DNA of 28,512 bases from an uncultured Actinomyces sp. (GTDB taxonomy: Bacteria; Actinomycetota; Actinomycetes; Actinomycetales; Actinomycetaceae), in contig CALEXZ010000112.1 in assembly GCA_937926195.1 (NCBI GenBank), forward strand, positions 1 through 28,512, in the 5' to 3' direction. Below are positions 16,292 through 24,349 of this stretch, one piece after another. Below the pieces are notes generated by a model, which worked only from the letters and a program-made list of their open reading frames with translations, did no database searches and was not told the DNA's origin. The stretch's first letter is position 1. Every line of letters starts with the position of its first letter. The position numbers and the translations under genes are program-made.

Positions 16292-18040
16292 ATGAAGATC
16301 CTCCGCACCCTCGCTCGCAGCATCCGCGAGTACCGGCGGGCCTCGGCCATGGCACCGCTGTACATGGTCGGCGAGGTCGTCCTCGAGTGCCTCCTGCCCT
16401 TCGTCATGGCAGCGCTCATCGACTCCCTCACCGGACAGACCATGGGGCCCCTCCTGCGGATCGGCCTGATCCTCGTCCTCATGGCCATGGCCTCCTTCGC
16501 CTGCGGCACGCTCAGCGCCGTGCGCGCCGCCACCGCCTCCGCCGGCCTGGCCCGCAACCTGCGCGAGGACCTGTTCACGCGCGTCCAGGAGCTGTCCTTC
16601 GCCGACATCGACCACTTCTCGACGTCGTCGCTCGTGACCCGCATGACCACGGACATCACCAACGTCCAGATGGCCTACCAGATGATCATCCGCGTCGCGG
16701 TGCGCGTGCCCCTCATGGTCGTCTTCTCCGTCGTCATGACACTGACGATCAACGCGCGCCTGGCCCTCATCTTCCTCGTCATGCTGCCCCTGCTGGGCGC
16801 GGTCCTCTTCGGCCTGGTCGCCTACGTGTTCCCGATCTTCCGCAGGATCTTCAAGAAGTACGACGCCCTCAACAACTCGGTCCAGGAGAACGTCGCCGCG
16901 ATCCGGGTGGTCAAGTCCTTCGTCACCGAGGACCACGAGAGGACGCGCTTCCGCGCCGCCTCCCAGGACGTGCGCGCCGACTTCACCCGCGCGGAGAAGA
17001 TCATCTCGCTCAACAACCCGGTCATGGTCCTGTTCATCTACACGGCCCTGACGCTGGTGAACTACCTGGGCGCGCGCGTCGTCGTCTCCTCGGGGGCCAC
17101 CGAGCTGACCACCGGCGAGTTCTCCTCACTCATGACCTACGGCGTGCAGATCCTCGCCGCGATGATGATGCTGGCCTTCATCTTCGTCATCGTGTCGATG
17201 TCCACGGAGTCCGCCACCCGTATCGCCGAGGTCCTCAACCACGCCCCGTCGCTGACCTCCCCGGCCGGCGGGCTGAGGCAGGTGCCCGACGGCGAGGTCC
17301 GCTTCGAGGGCGTCTCCTTCCGTTACTCCGCCGACGCCGAGTCCGACGCCCTGTCCGGCATCGACCTGACGATCCCCTCGGGCTCCACGCTGGGCATCGT
17401 GGGCGGCACCGGCAGCGCGAAGACGACGCTCATCCAGCTCATCTCACGCCTGTACGACGTGACCGAGGGGCGTGTGAGCGTCGGCGGCGTCGACGTGCGC
17501 GACTACGACCTGCAGGCCCTGCGCGACCAGGTCGCCGTCGTCCTGCAGAAGAACGTCCTGTTCGCCGGGACCATCAAGGAGAACCTGCGCTGGGGCGACC
17601 CCGAGGCCACCGACGACGAGCTCGTGCACGCCTGCCGCCTGGCCCAGGCCGACGAGTTCGTGCGCCAGCTGCCCGACGGCTACGACACCCGCATCGAGCA
17701 GGGTGGCACGAACGTCTCCGGCGGGCAGAAGCAGCGCCTGTGCATCGCCCGGGCCCTGCTCAAGCGCCCCAAGGTGCTCATCCTCGACGACTCGACCTCC
17801 GCCGTCGACACCCGCACGGACGCCCTCATCCGCCGGGCCATGAGCGAGGAGATCCCGGCAACGACGAAGATCATCATCGCCCAGCGCCTGGCCTCCGTGG
17901 AGCACGCCGACCACATCATCGTGCTCGACGACGGCAGGATCCTCGAGCAGGGCACGCACGCCGAGCTCATGGCGCTCGGTGGCGAGTACCAGCAGATCCA
18001 CGCCTCCCAGAACCGTTCCGACGACGAGGAGGCCGCCTGA
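16292..18040 (+). CDS. ABC exporter half-transporter, degenerate-site subunit
   Basis: The protein has 582 residues with six predicted membrane segments in the first 300 and a nucleotide-binding domain after about 330. Walker A is GGTGSAKTT (about 370-378), the signature is VSGGQKQR (about 475) and Walker B is LILDDSTS (about 495). The catalytic Glu is Asp (DD in place of DE) and the switch His is Gln (IAQRL, about 529). Those two changes mark the degenerate half of heterodimeric exporters such as TM287/288. It should pair with the next gene product. The substrate (drug, lipid or peptide) is unknown. The next gene begins two bases after its stop codon, so the pair is co-translated. Its link to the sugar genes is only positional. 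Confidence 0.9.
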   Translation: MKILRTLARSIREYRRASAMAPLYMVGEVVLECLLPFVMAALIDSLTGQTMGPLLRIGLILVLMAMASFACGTLSAVRAATASAGLARNLREDLFTRVQELSFADIDHFSTSSLVTRMTTDITNVQMAYQMIIRVAVRVPLMVVFSVVMTLTINARLALIFLVMLPLLGAVLFGLVAYVFPIFRRIFKKYDALNNSVQENVAAIRVVKSFVTEDHERTRFRAASQDVRADFTRAEKIISLNNPVMVLFIYTALTLVNYLGARVVVSSGATELTTGEFSSLMTYGVQILAAMMMLAFIFVIVSMSTESATRIAEVLNHAPSLTSPAGGLRQVPDGEVRFEGVSFRYSADAESDALSGIDLTIPSGSTLGIVGGTGSAKTTLIQLISRLYDVTEGRVSVGGVDVRDYDLQALRDQVAVVLQKNVLFAGTIKENLRWGDPEATDDELVHACRLAQADEFVRQLPDGYDTRIEQGGTNVSGGQKQRLCIARALLKRPKVLILDDSTSAVDTRTDALIRRAMSEEIPATTKIIIAQRLASVEHADHIIVLDDGRILEQGTHAELMALGGEYQQIHASQNRSDDEEAA

Positions 18041-18042
18041 CC

Positions 18043-19989
18043 ATGGCCCGCTCCACCACCGCTCGCACCGACTCGTCCGCCGAGCAGGCCCCAGCCGTCG
18101 ACGTGGCCCCCGGCACCGCCGGACGCCTGCTGCGCTACGTCCTGCGCTACTACCGTTGGCGGCTGGCCGTCACCACCGTGTGCGTCGTCATCGCCTCGGT
18201 CACCTCGACGGCGGCCGCGGTCTTCATGCAGCGCGTCGTCGACGAGGTCATCACCCCCGGCCTGGCCGCCGGCAGCCTCGCGCCGGTCGCGGGCACCCTC
18301 ACCTCGATCATCGTCATGATGTGCGTCGTCTTCGCCGTCGGCGTCGTGTGCACCTTCCTCTACTCGCGCATCATGGCGGTGGTGACCCAGGGCACGCTCA
18401 AGCACATGCGTGACGACATGTTCGACCGCATGCAATCCCTGCCGATCCGCTACTTCGACACCCACGCCCACGGCTCGATCATGTCGACGTACACGAACGA
18501 CACCGACGCCGTGCGCCAGCTCATCGGACAGGCGGTGCCCACGCTCATCCAGTCGCTGCTCACCCTCGTGGCGATGCTCGCGATGATGGTCTACTACAGC
18601 CTGTGGCTCACGATCCTCGTGGTGGTGGTCACGGCCGTCATGGTGGGTGCGACCCGACGCATCGGCGGCGCCTCCTCGCGCTTCATGGTGGCCCAGCAGG
18701 AGTCCGTGGCCACGGTGGAGGGCTTCATCGAGGAGATGATGGACGGGCAGAAGGTCGTGCAGGTCTTCAACCACGAGGAGGCCGCCAAGGCCGACTTCCA
18801 CGTCCTCAACGAGCGGCTCTTCGAGGACTCCTCGAAGGCGAACGCCTACGGCAACGTCCTGGCCCCCATCATCGGCAACCTCGGCAACCTGCTGTACGTG
18901 CTCGTCGCCGTCGTCGGCGGCCTGCTCATCCAGCTGGAGGCCACGAACATCGGCCTGTCCGGCATGGGGACGATGACGGTGGGCATCATCGTGTCCTACC
19001 TCGGCATGGTCCGCCAGCTGTCCCAGACGATCGGCAACGCCGCCCAGCAGGTCGCCCTCATCGCCATGGGCCTGGCGGGTGCGGGGCGCGCCTTCGCGCT
19101 CATGGACGAGGAGCCCGAGCAGGACGCGGGCTACGTCGGGCTCGTCAACGCGCGGGTCACCGACGACGGCGAGGTCGTCCCCACCCAGGAGCGCACCGAG
19201 GTGTGGGCCTGGCGCCACCCGCACCGGGCGGAGGGCACGGTGACCTACGCGCGCCTGCGCGGGGAGATCGTCATGGAGCACGTCGACTTCTCCTACGACG
19301 GCGTCACCGAGGTCCTTCACGACATCAGCCTGTACGCGCGCCCGGGCCAGAAGATCGCCTTCGTCGGCGCGACGGGTGCGGGCAAGACGACGATCACGAA
19401 CCTCATCAACCGCTTCTACGACATCGACGACGGCAAGATCCGCTACGACGGCATCAACATCACGAAGATCGCCAAGGGGGACCTGCGTCGCTCGCTCGGC
19501 GTCGTCCTGCAGGACGTCAAGCTCTTCACCGGCACCGTCATGGACAACATCCGCTACGGGCGCCTGGACGCGACCGACGAGGAGTGCGTCGCGGCGGCGA
19601 GGCTGGCGAACGCGGACGGCTTCATCCGCCGTCTTCCGCACGGCTACGAGACGGTGCTGGCGGGCAATGGCTCGAGCCTGTCCCAGGGACAGGCCCAGCT
19701 GCTGTCGATCGCGCGCGCCGCGGTCGCGGACCCGCCGGTCATGATCCTGGACGAGGCGACGAGCTCCATCGACACGCGTACCGAGGCGCTTGTCCAGGCG
19801 GGCATGGACAACCTCATGGCGGGGCGTACGGTCTTCGTCATCGCCCACCGCCTGTCCACGGTGCGTAACGCTGACGCGATCATGGTGCTCGACCACGGGC
19901 GCATCATCGAGCGAGGCAGCCACGACGAGCTCATTGCCGCCCAGGGCACGTACTACCAGCTGTACACGGGGGCCTTCGAGCTGGAGTGA
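18043..19989 (+). CDS. ABC exporter half-transporter, catalytic subunit
   Basis: The protein has 648 residues with six membrane segments (about 30-350), a linker of about 60 residues containing ERTEVWAWRHPH, and a full nucleotide-binding domain. Walker A is GATGAGKTT (about 442), the signature is LSQGQ (about 545, with Gln for the second Gly), Walker B is MILDEATS (about 568) with the catalytic Glu, and the H-loop is IAHRLS (about 600). This is the catalytic partner of the degenerate half-transporter before it, and the long linker is typical of that partner. GAGGAGG overlaps the end of the upstream gene and gives the ATG at 18043. The frame is open far upstream, but only this start fits the family and spacing. 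Convergent LacI gene downstream. Confidence 0.9.
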   Translation: MARSTTARTDSSAEQAPAVDVAPGTAGRLLRYVLRYYRWRLAVTTVCVVIASVTSTAAAVFMQRVVDEVITPGLAAGSLAPVAGTLTSIIVMMCVVFAVGVVCTFLYSRIMAVVTQGTLKHMRDDMFDRMQSLPIRYFDTHAHGSIMSTYTNDTDAVRQLIGQAVPTLIQSLLTLVAMLAMMVYYSLWLTILVVVVTAVMVGATRRIGGASSRFMVAQQESVATVEGFIEEMMDGQKVVQVFNHEEAAKADFHVLNERLFEDSSKANAYGNVLAPIIGNLGNLLYVLVAVVGGLLIQLEATNIGLSGMGTMTVGIIVSYLGMVRQLSQTIGNAAQQVALIAMGLAGAGRAFALMDEEPEQDAGYVGLVNARVTDDGEVVPTQERTEVWAWRHPHRAEGTVTYARLRGEIVMEHVDFSYDGVTEVLHDISLYARPGQKIAFVGATGAGKTTITNLINRFYDIDDGKIRYDGINITKIAKGDLRRSLGVVLQDVKLFTGTVMDNIRYGRLDATDEECVAAARLANADGFIRRLPHGYETVLAGNGSSLSQGQAQLLSIARAAVADPPVMILDEATSSIDTRTEALVQAGMDNLMAGRTVFVIAHRLSTVRNADAIMVLDHGRIIERGSHDELIAAQGTYYQLYTGAFELE

Positions 19990-20010
19990 GGGCTCGCTGG
20001 CCCGCCAGCT

Positions 20011-20070
20011 CCCTCCCGCCGATGCCAGCCCGCCGCCCTCCCGCCGATGCCAGCCCGCCGCTCTCCCGCC
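20011..20070. repeat. 25-bp tandem repeat, two perfect units and a partial third
   Basis: The units at 20011-20035 and 20036-20060 are identical (core CCCTCCCGCCGATGCC), and 20061-20070 starts a degenerate third. It lies in the 244-base gap between the convergent exporter and LacI genes. A rough complement of this C-rich tract follows at 20157-20220, so the whole gap could fold. Confidence 0.6.
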
Positions 20071-20087
20071 ATCGCCCTCCCCGATGT

Positions 20088-20156
20088 CGAGTTCGGGGGT
20101 TATGCGTCGAGTTCGACGGCTAAGGTGCCGAACTCGATACGTAACCCCCGAACTCG
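20088..20156. repeat. Long imperfect palindrome downstream of the exporter genes
   Basis: Two 28-base arms (20088-20115 and 20129-20156) are complementary except for three mismatches near the middle, with a 13-base loop. Each arm begins and ends with CGAGTTCG or its complement. It may be a bidirectional terminator for the convergent exporter and LacI genes, or one copy of a genome-dispersed palindrome. The loop-side segment ACGGC is shared with the palindrome at 16196-16276. Confidence 0.65.
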
Positions 20157-20233
20157 CGGAGGAGGGACGGGCGGAGTAGGGGCGGGCGGGAGGAGGGGCG
20201 GGCGGAGCTGGGTGCGGGCGCGGGCTGGCGCGC

Positions 20234-21313
20234 TCAGCTCCCGCCAACCGTCGACTCACGCACGACGAGCTCGGGCGGGTAGACGACGTGCTCCACCCCC
20301 GCGCCGTCAGCCAGCAGGAGGTCGGCGGCGGTGCGCCCGATCTCGGCCAGGGGCTGGCGCACGCTGGTCAGCGGCGTGATGAGCTCGGCGGCGACGGAGA
20401 CGTCGTCGTAGCCCACGATGGCGATGTCCCCCGGGATGCTCATCCCCCGCTCGCGCGCCACCCGCATGGCACCGATGGCCATCTGGTCGTTGGCGCAGAA
20501 CAGGGCCGACGGCGCCCGCGCGTCGCCCAGCAGCGTGCGCGCCCCGGCCGCACCGGCGGCGGCGTTGTAGCTGGCGCCGTCGGCAACGGCCTCGGTCTCC
20601 ACGAGGCACTCGCCCGGGTCGAGTCCGGCGGCGGTGAGGGCGGCCAGGACGCCCGCGCGCCGGTCGACAGACTGGCGCACCGTCAGCGGCCCGTTGACGA
20701 AGCCGATGCGACGGTGACCGAGAGAGAGCAGGTGCTCGACGGCGCAGCGCGCACCGGCGACGTCGTCGCAGGAGACCGTGGACAGCTCGGCGGAGATGGG
20801 CGGGTGGTCCATGAGGACGACGCGGATGCCGCGTCCCGCCAGGACGGCGAGGTTGTCGAGGGTGGAGGCGCAGGGGGTGACGATGACTCCGCGCACGTCC
20901 ATGGAGGCGAGCAGGGCCATGAGCTCGCGCTCGCGCTGGGGGTCGGAGTCGGTGGAGGAGACCATGGGCAGGCGCCCATCCTGGCGCAGGCGGTCCTCGA
21001 TGCCGCGGGCGGCCTCGGTGAAGAAGGGGTTGGAGATGTCGTGGACGAGGACGCCGACGAGGGAGGAGCCGCCGTGGCGCAGGCGGCGGGCGGTCTCGGA
21101 GCGGACGAAACCGAGCTCGGCGATAGCCTTCTCGACGCGCTCACGGGTGGCGTCGGCGACGCGGTCGGGGTGGTTGAGCACGTGGGAGACCGTGCCGACG
21201 CTCACTCCGGCAAGGGCGGCGACGTCGCGCACGGAGGGGCGAGGTGCTGCCGGAGCCACCTTGGGGGCGGTCTGCGCGTCCTTCGCGGGCGTGCCCGCGC
21301 TCACGGCGTCCAT
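20234..21313 (-). CDS. LacI-family transcriptional regulator, probable rhamnose operon repressor
   Basis: The protein has about 359 residues. The helix-turn-helix near the N-terminus reads SVRDVAALAGVSVGTVSHVL, with the hinge-helix RLRHGGSSLVGVL after it. The periplasmic-binding-type sensor domain includes DISNPFF, RIGFVNGP, ALFCANDQMAIGAM and IAIVGYDDV. It diverges from the rhamnose operon, whose promoter has two LacI-type operator-like repeats, so it most likely represses that operon and responds to a rhamnose-derived effector (inference). AGGAGG lies six bases before the ATG at 21311-21313. ATG at 21316 and GTG at 21331 are in-frame alternatives with poorer spacing or inside the ribosome site. 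Confidence 0.9.
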   Translation of the reverse strand: MDAVSAGTPAKDAQTAPKVAPAAPRPSVRDVAALAGVSVGTVSHVLNHPDRVADATRERVEKAIAELGFVRSETARRLRHGGSSLVGVLVHDISNPFFTEAARGIEDRLRQDGRLPMVSSTDSDPQRERELMALLASMDVRGVIVTPCASTLDNLAVLAGRGIRVVLMDHPPISAELSTVSCDDVAGARCAVEHLLSLGHRRIGFVNGPLTVRQSVDRRAGVLAALTAAGLDPGECLVETEAVADGASYNAAAGAAGARTLLGDARAPSALFCANDQMAIGAMRVARERGMSIPGDIAIVGYDDVSVAAELITPLTSVRQPLAEIGRTAADLLLADGAGVEHVVYPPELVVRESTVGGS

Positions 21314-21413
21314 CATCGGCCTCCTGACCACGGGGCTGTCACAACCGCCATGCTAGGGCCCGCCTTGTCCTCAGGGTTGGCGCCACGAGGGCGGCACAGC
21401 CCCCACCACCCTC

Positions 21414-21442
21414 TTGTGAAACGCTTCAAACCGCCCTACAGT
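21414..21442 (+). promoter_or_regulatory. Promoter of the rhamnose operon
   Basis: TTGTGA (21414-21419) and TACAGT (21437-21442) are separated by exactly 17 bases. Transcription would start near 21449, about 53 bases before the isomerase ATG. Confidence 0.6.
21417..21428. promoter_or_regulatory. LacI-type operator-like site A
   Basis: TGAAACGCTTCA is a near-perfect palindrome with the central CG typical of LacI-family operators. It overlaps the -35 box and spacer of the rhamnose operon promoter, so binding should block transcription. Confidence 0.6.
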
Positions 21443-21447
21443 TCCTC

Positions 21448-21461
21448 TTGAATCGATTGAA
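21448..21461. promoter_or_regulatory. LacI-type operator-like site B
   Basis: TTGAATCGATTGAA is a near-palindrome with a central CG, located at the predicted transcription start. Spacing from site A centre to site B centre is about 32 bases, near three helical turns. Confidence 0.5.
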
Positions 21462-21501
21462 TCGCGGTCCGCCACCTCCGCCCCTCCGAAGGGAGAGCAC
21501 C

Positions 21502-22686
21502 ATGTCCATCCCGGCCCTCGCCGATCTCAGCCCCGAGGCCCGCAGCCTCCTCGAGACCCAGTCCATCGAGCTGCCCAGCTGGGCCTTCGGCAACTCCGGC
21601 ACACGCTTTCGCGTCTTCACCACCGCGGGGGTCCCCCGCGACCCCTTCGAGAAGATCGACGACGTCGCCGAGGTCCACCGCCTCACCGGCGTCACGCCCC
21701 GAGTCTCCCTGCACATCCCGTGGGACAAGACGGACGACTACGACCGGCTGCGCCGCCACGCCGAGAACCAGGGCATCAGCATCGGCACGATCAACTCCAA
21801 CGTCTTCCAGGACGAGGACTACAAGCTCGGCTCCCTGTGCAACCCCGACGAGAGGGTCCGCGCCAAGGCCGTCGCCCACCACCTGGAGTGCATCGACATC
21901 ATGCGGGCCACCGGCGCCCCCGCCCTCAAGATCTGGCTCGCCGACGGCACGAACTACCCGGGCCAGGACTCCATCCGCGAGCGCCAGGACCGCCTGGCCG
22001 ACTCCCTCGCACAGATCTACGCCCGTCTGGGCGAGGACCAGCAGCTCGTGCTGGAGTACAAGTTCTTCGAGCCGGCCTTCTACCACACCGACGTGCCGGA
22101 CTGGGGCACCTCCCTCGTTCACTGCCTGGCGCTGGGCGAGCGCGCCAAGGTGGTCCTGGACACCGGCCACCACGCGCCGGGCACGAATATCGAGTTCATC
22201 GTCGCCCAGCTCCTGCGGCTGGGGCGACTGGGGGCCTTCGACTTCAACTCGCGCTTCTACGCCGACGATGACCTCATCGTCGGTGCGGCGGACCCCTACC
22301 AGCTCTTCCGCATCATGAACGAGATCGTCTCGGCGGGCGCCCTGGCCCCCGACTCCGGTGTCAGCTTCATGCTCGACCAGTGCCACAACCTGGAGGAGAA
22401 GATCCCCGGCGAGATCCGCTCGGCCACGAACGTTCAGGAGGCCACCGCCAAGGCGCTGCTCGTGGACCGCGAGGCCCTCACGGCCGCCCAGACCGCGGGA
22501 GACGTCCTGACCGCCAACGACGTGCTGACCTCCGCCTTCAGCACCGACGTGCGCCCGCTGCTCGCCGAGCTTCGCGAGTCCCAGGGCCTGCCCGTGGACC
22601 CGATGCGGGCCTTCCTCGCCTCCGGCTACCTGGAGCGGGTGCGCGCCGAACGCGTGGGTGGCGACGCCGCCGGCTGGGGCGCCTGA
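21502..22686 (+). CDS. rhaI: L-rhamnose isomerase (RhaI type)
   Basis: The protein has 394 residues. It converts L-rhamnose to L-rhamnulose in the cytoplasm. Family features of the Pseudomonas/Gram-positive type are seen: SNVFQDEDYKLGSL, KIWLADGTNYPGQ, LEYKFFEPAFYHTDVPDWG with Glu185, VVLDTGHHAPGTNIEF with Asp220 and His223, and FDFNSRFYADDDL with the remaining metal ligands near 247-257. The ATG at 21502 has GAAGGGAG upstream; the in-frame codon at 21448 is inside operator B and is rejected. It is the first gene of the rhamnose operon. Confidence 0.93.
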   Translation: MSIPALADLSPEARSLLETQSIELPSWAFGNSGTRFRVFTTAGVPRDPFEKIDDVAEVHRLTGVTPRVSLHIPWDKTDDYDRLRRHAENQGISIGTINSNVFQDEDYKLGSLCNPDERVRAKAVAHHLECIDIMRATGAPALKIWLADGTNYPGQDSIRERQDRLADSLAQIYARLGEDQQLVLEYKFFEPAFYHTDVPDWGTSLVHCLALGERAKVVLDTGHHAPGTNIEFIVAQLLRLGRLGAFDFNSRFYADDDLIVGAADPYQLFRIMNEIVSAGALAPDSGVSFMLDQCHNLEEKIPGEIRSATNVQEATAKALLVDREALTAAQTAGDVLTANDVLTSAFSTDVRPLLAELRESQGLPVDPMRAFLASGYLERVRAERVGGDAAGWGA

Positions 22687-22820
22687 CCGGTCCGGGGCGC
22701 AGCCCGACGGCGACCGCGGCACCCCGCCCGGCAACCGCCGTCCGCCTCACCCCGCCTCGGCTCCCAGCAGCCACCGCCACCCTCCTCACCGTCCCGGCCC
22801 ACCAGCAGACAGGACCCCTC

Positions 22821-24332
22821 ATGACCGCCCCCGTCCACGTCGCCGCCGTCGACCTCGGTGCGTCCTCCGGCCGCGTCATGGTCGGCACGCTCGACGTCGG
22901 CCGCATCACCCTCACCGAGACGCGCCGCTTCACCAACGGCGCCATCTCGCTGCCCACCAGCCAGGGTGAGCGCCTGTACTGGGACGTGCTGCACCTGTGG
23001 AACGAGATCCGCGAGGGGCTGCTCGCCGCCGTGCGCGACGTCGGGCCGCTGTCCGCCGTCGGGGTGGACACCTGGGCCGTCGACTACGGCCTCGTGCGCG
23101 ACTCGGGCGTGCTCGCCGGGCAGGTGGCCGCCTACCGCTCCGCGCGCACCGCCGGCGTGCCCGAGGAGGTCTTCGCGCGTATCCCCGCCGCGGAGGTGTA
23201 CGCCGTCAACGGCCTGCAGGTGCAGGACTTCAACACCGTGTTCCAGCTGGTCGCCGAGTCACGCGACGGGGGCCTGCCCAACGGCGCCACCGACCGCCGT
23301 CTGCTCCTGCTGCCCGACCTCATCTGCTCCTGGCTCACGGGACGCCAGGTCGCCGAGGTCACCAACGCCTCGACGACGGGCCTGCTCGACGCACGCACCC
23401 GCACCTGGTCCCAGACCCTCATCTCCCGGCTGCGCGAGGAGATGGGGGTCGACGTCGCCGGGATCCTGCCCCCTCTCATCGAGCCGGGTGCGCTCATCGG
23501 CACGGTGCGCCGCGAGGTGCTTGACGTCTTCGGCCCGGACGGCAGGCCGACGCCGGTCATCGCCGTCGGCAGCCACGACACGGCCTCAGCGGTGGCGGCC
23601 GTGCCCGCCGACAGGCCGGACTTCGCCTACGTCTCCTGCGGCACCTGGTCACTGGTGGGTCTCGAGCTCGACGAGCCGGTCCTCACCGAGGCCTCACGGG
23701 CCGCGAACTTCACCAACGAGCTGGGGGTGGACGGCACCGTCCGCTACCTCAAGAACGTCATGGGCCTGTGGGTCCTCAACGAGGCCGTGCGCACCTGGCG
23801 GCAACAGGGCCTGGAGCTGTCCTGGGCCCAGATCGACGCCGACGCCGCGGCCACAGAGCCGCTGCGCACCGTCGTCGACATCAACGACGACGCCTTCTAC
23901 GCCCCCGGCGACATGGCCGCCCGCATCGACGCCTACGCGCGGGCCACCGGCCAGCCGCAGCCGCGCTGCATCGGCGAGTACGTGCGCTGCGTCAACGAGT
24001 CCCTCGCCCTGGCCTACCGTCGCGCGGTGCGCGAGGCCCAGGCCCTGTCCGGCACGGAGGTCGGCGTCCTGCACATGGTCGGCGGCGGCATCGCCAACGC
24101 GCTCCTGTGCCAGCTGGCGGCCGACGCCACCGGCCTCACGGTGCTCGCGGGCCCGAAGGAGGGCACCGCCCTGGGCAACATCGTCGTCGCCGCCCGCGGT
24201 GCGGGTCTCATCGACGGCGACCTGCACGAGCTGCGTCGGCTCGTGCGCACCTCCAGCGAGATCACCACCTACACACCCGATACGCGCTCGGCCGGGGCCT
24301 GGGACGCCGCAGAGCAGCGGGTCTTCAGCTGA
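22821..24332 (+). CDS. rhaB: Rhamnulokinase
   Basis: The protein has 503 residues (E. coli RhaB 489). It phosphorylates L-rhamnulose to L-rhamnulose 1-phosphate. FGGY-kinase features are DLGASSGRV at residues 11-19 (phosphate loop), GVDTWAVDYGL, VNGLQVQDFNTVFQL, ITNAS-like VTNASTTGLLD, GSHDTASAVAAVP and SCGTWSLVG, and MVGGGIANALLCQLAADATG near the C-terminus (adenine site). The ATG at 22821 follows AGACAGGA. The 134-base gap after the isomerase gene shows nothing else. The start was chosen because the catalytic DLGASSG lies right at the N-terminus, as in the family. Confidence 0.93.
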   Translation: MTAPVHVAAVDLGASSGRVMVGTLDVGRITLTETRRFTNGAISLPTSQGERLYWDVLHLWNEIREGLLAAVRDVGPLSAVGVDTWAVDYGLVRDSGVLAGQVAAYRSARTAGVPEEVFARIPAAEVYAVNGLQVQDFNTVFQLVAESRDGGLPNGATDRRLLLLPDLICSWLTGRQVAEVTNASTTGLLDARTRTWSQTLISRLREEMGVDVAGILPPLIEPGALIGTVRREVLDVFGPDGRPTPVIAVGSHDTASAVAAVPADRPDFAYVSCGTWSLVGLELDEPVLTEASRAANFTNELGVDGTVRYLKNVMGLWVLNEAVRTWRQQGLELSWAQIDADAAATEPLRTVVDINDDAFYAPGDMAARIDAYARATGQPQPRCIGEYVRCVNESLALAYRRAVREAQALSGTEVGVLHMVGGGIANALLCQLAADATGLTVLAGPKEGTALGNIVVAARGAGLIDGDLHELRRLVRTSSEITTYTPDTRSAGAWDAAEQRVFS

Positions 24333-24349
24333 AGCCAGAGGAGAGCACC

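Noticed and set aside
16054..19989. 1311-residue open frame running through both exporter genes
   Set aside because: Its first two thirds are an Arg/Pro/His-rich shadow of the first subunit; only the part from 18043 is real, and it has its own start and ribosome site.
16196..20156. Exporter region as a CRISPR array or insertion sequence
   Set aside because: The repeats are two different palindromes 3.8 kb apart, with no spacers, no transposase and no target duplication seen.
17680..20259. 859-residue minus-strand open frame
   Set aside because: Antisense shadow of the exporter genes, rich in His/Asp/Val/Arg without any recognisable domain.
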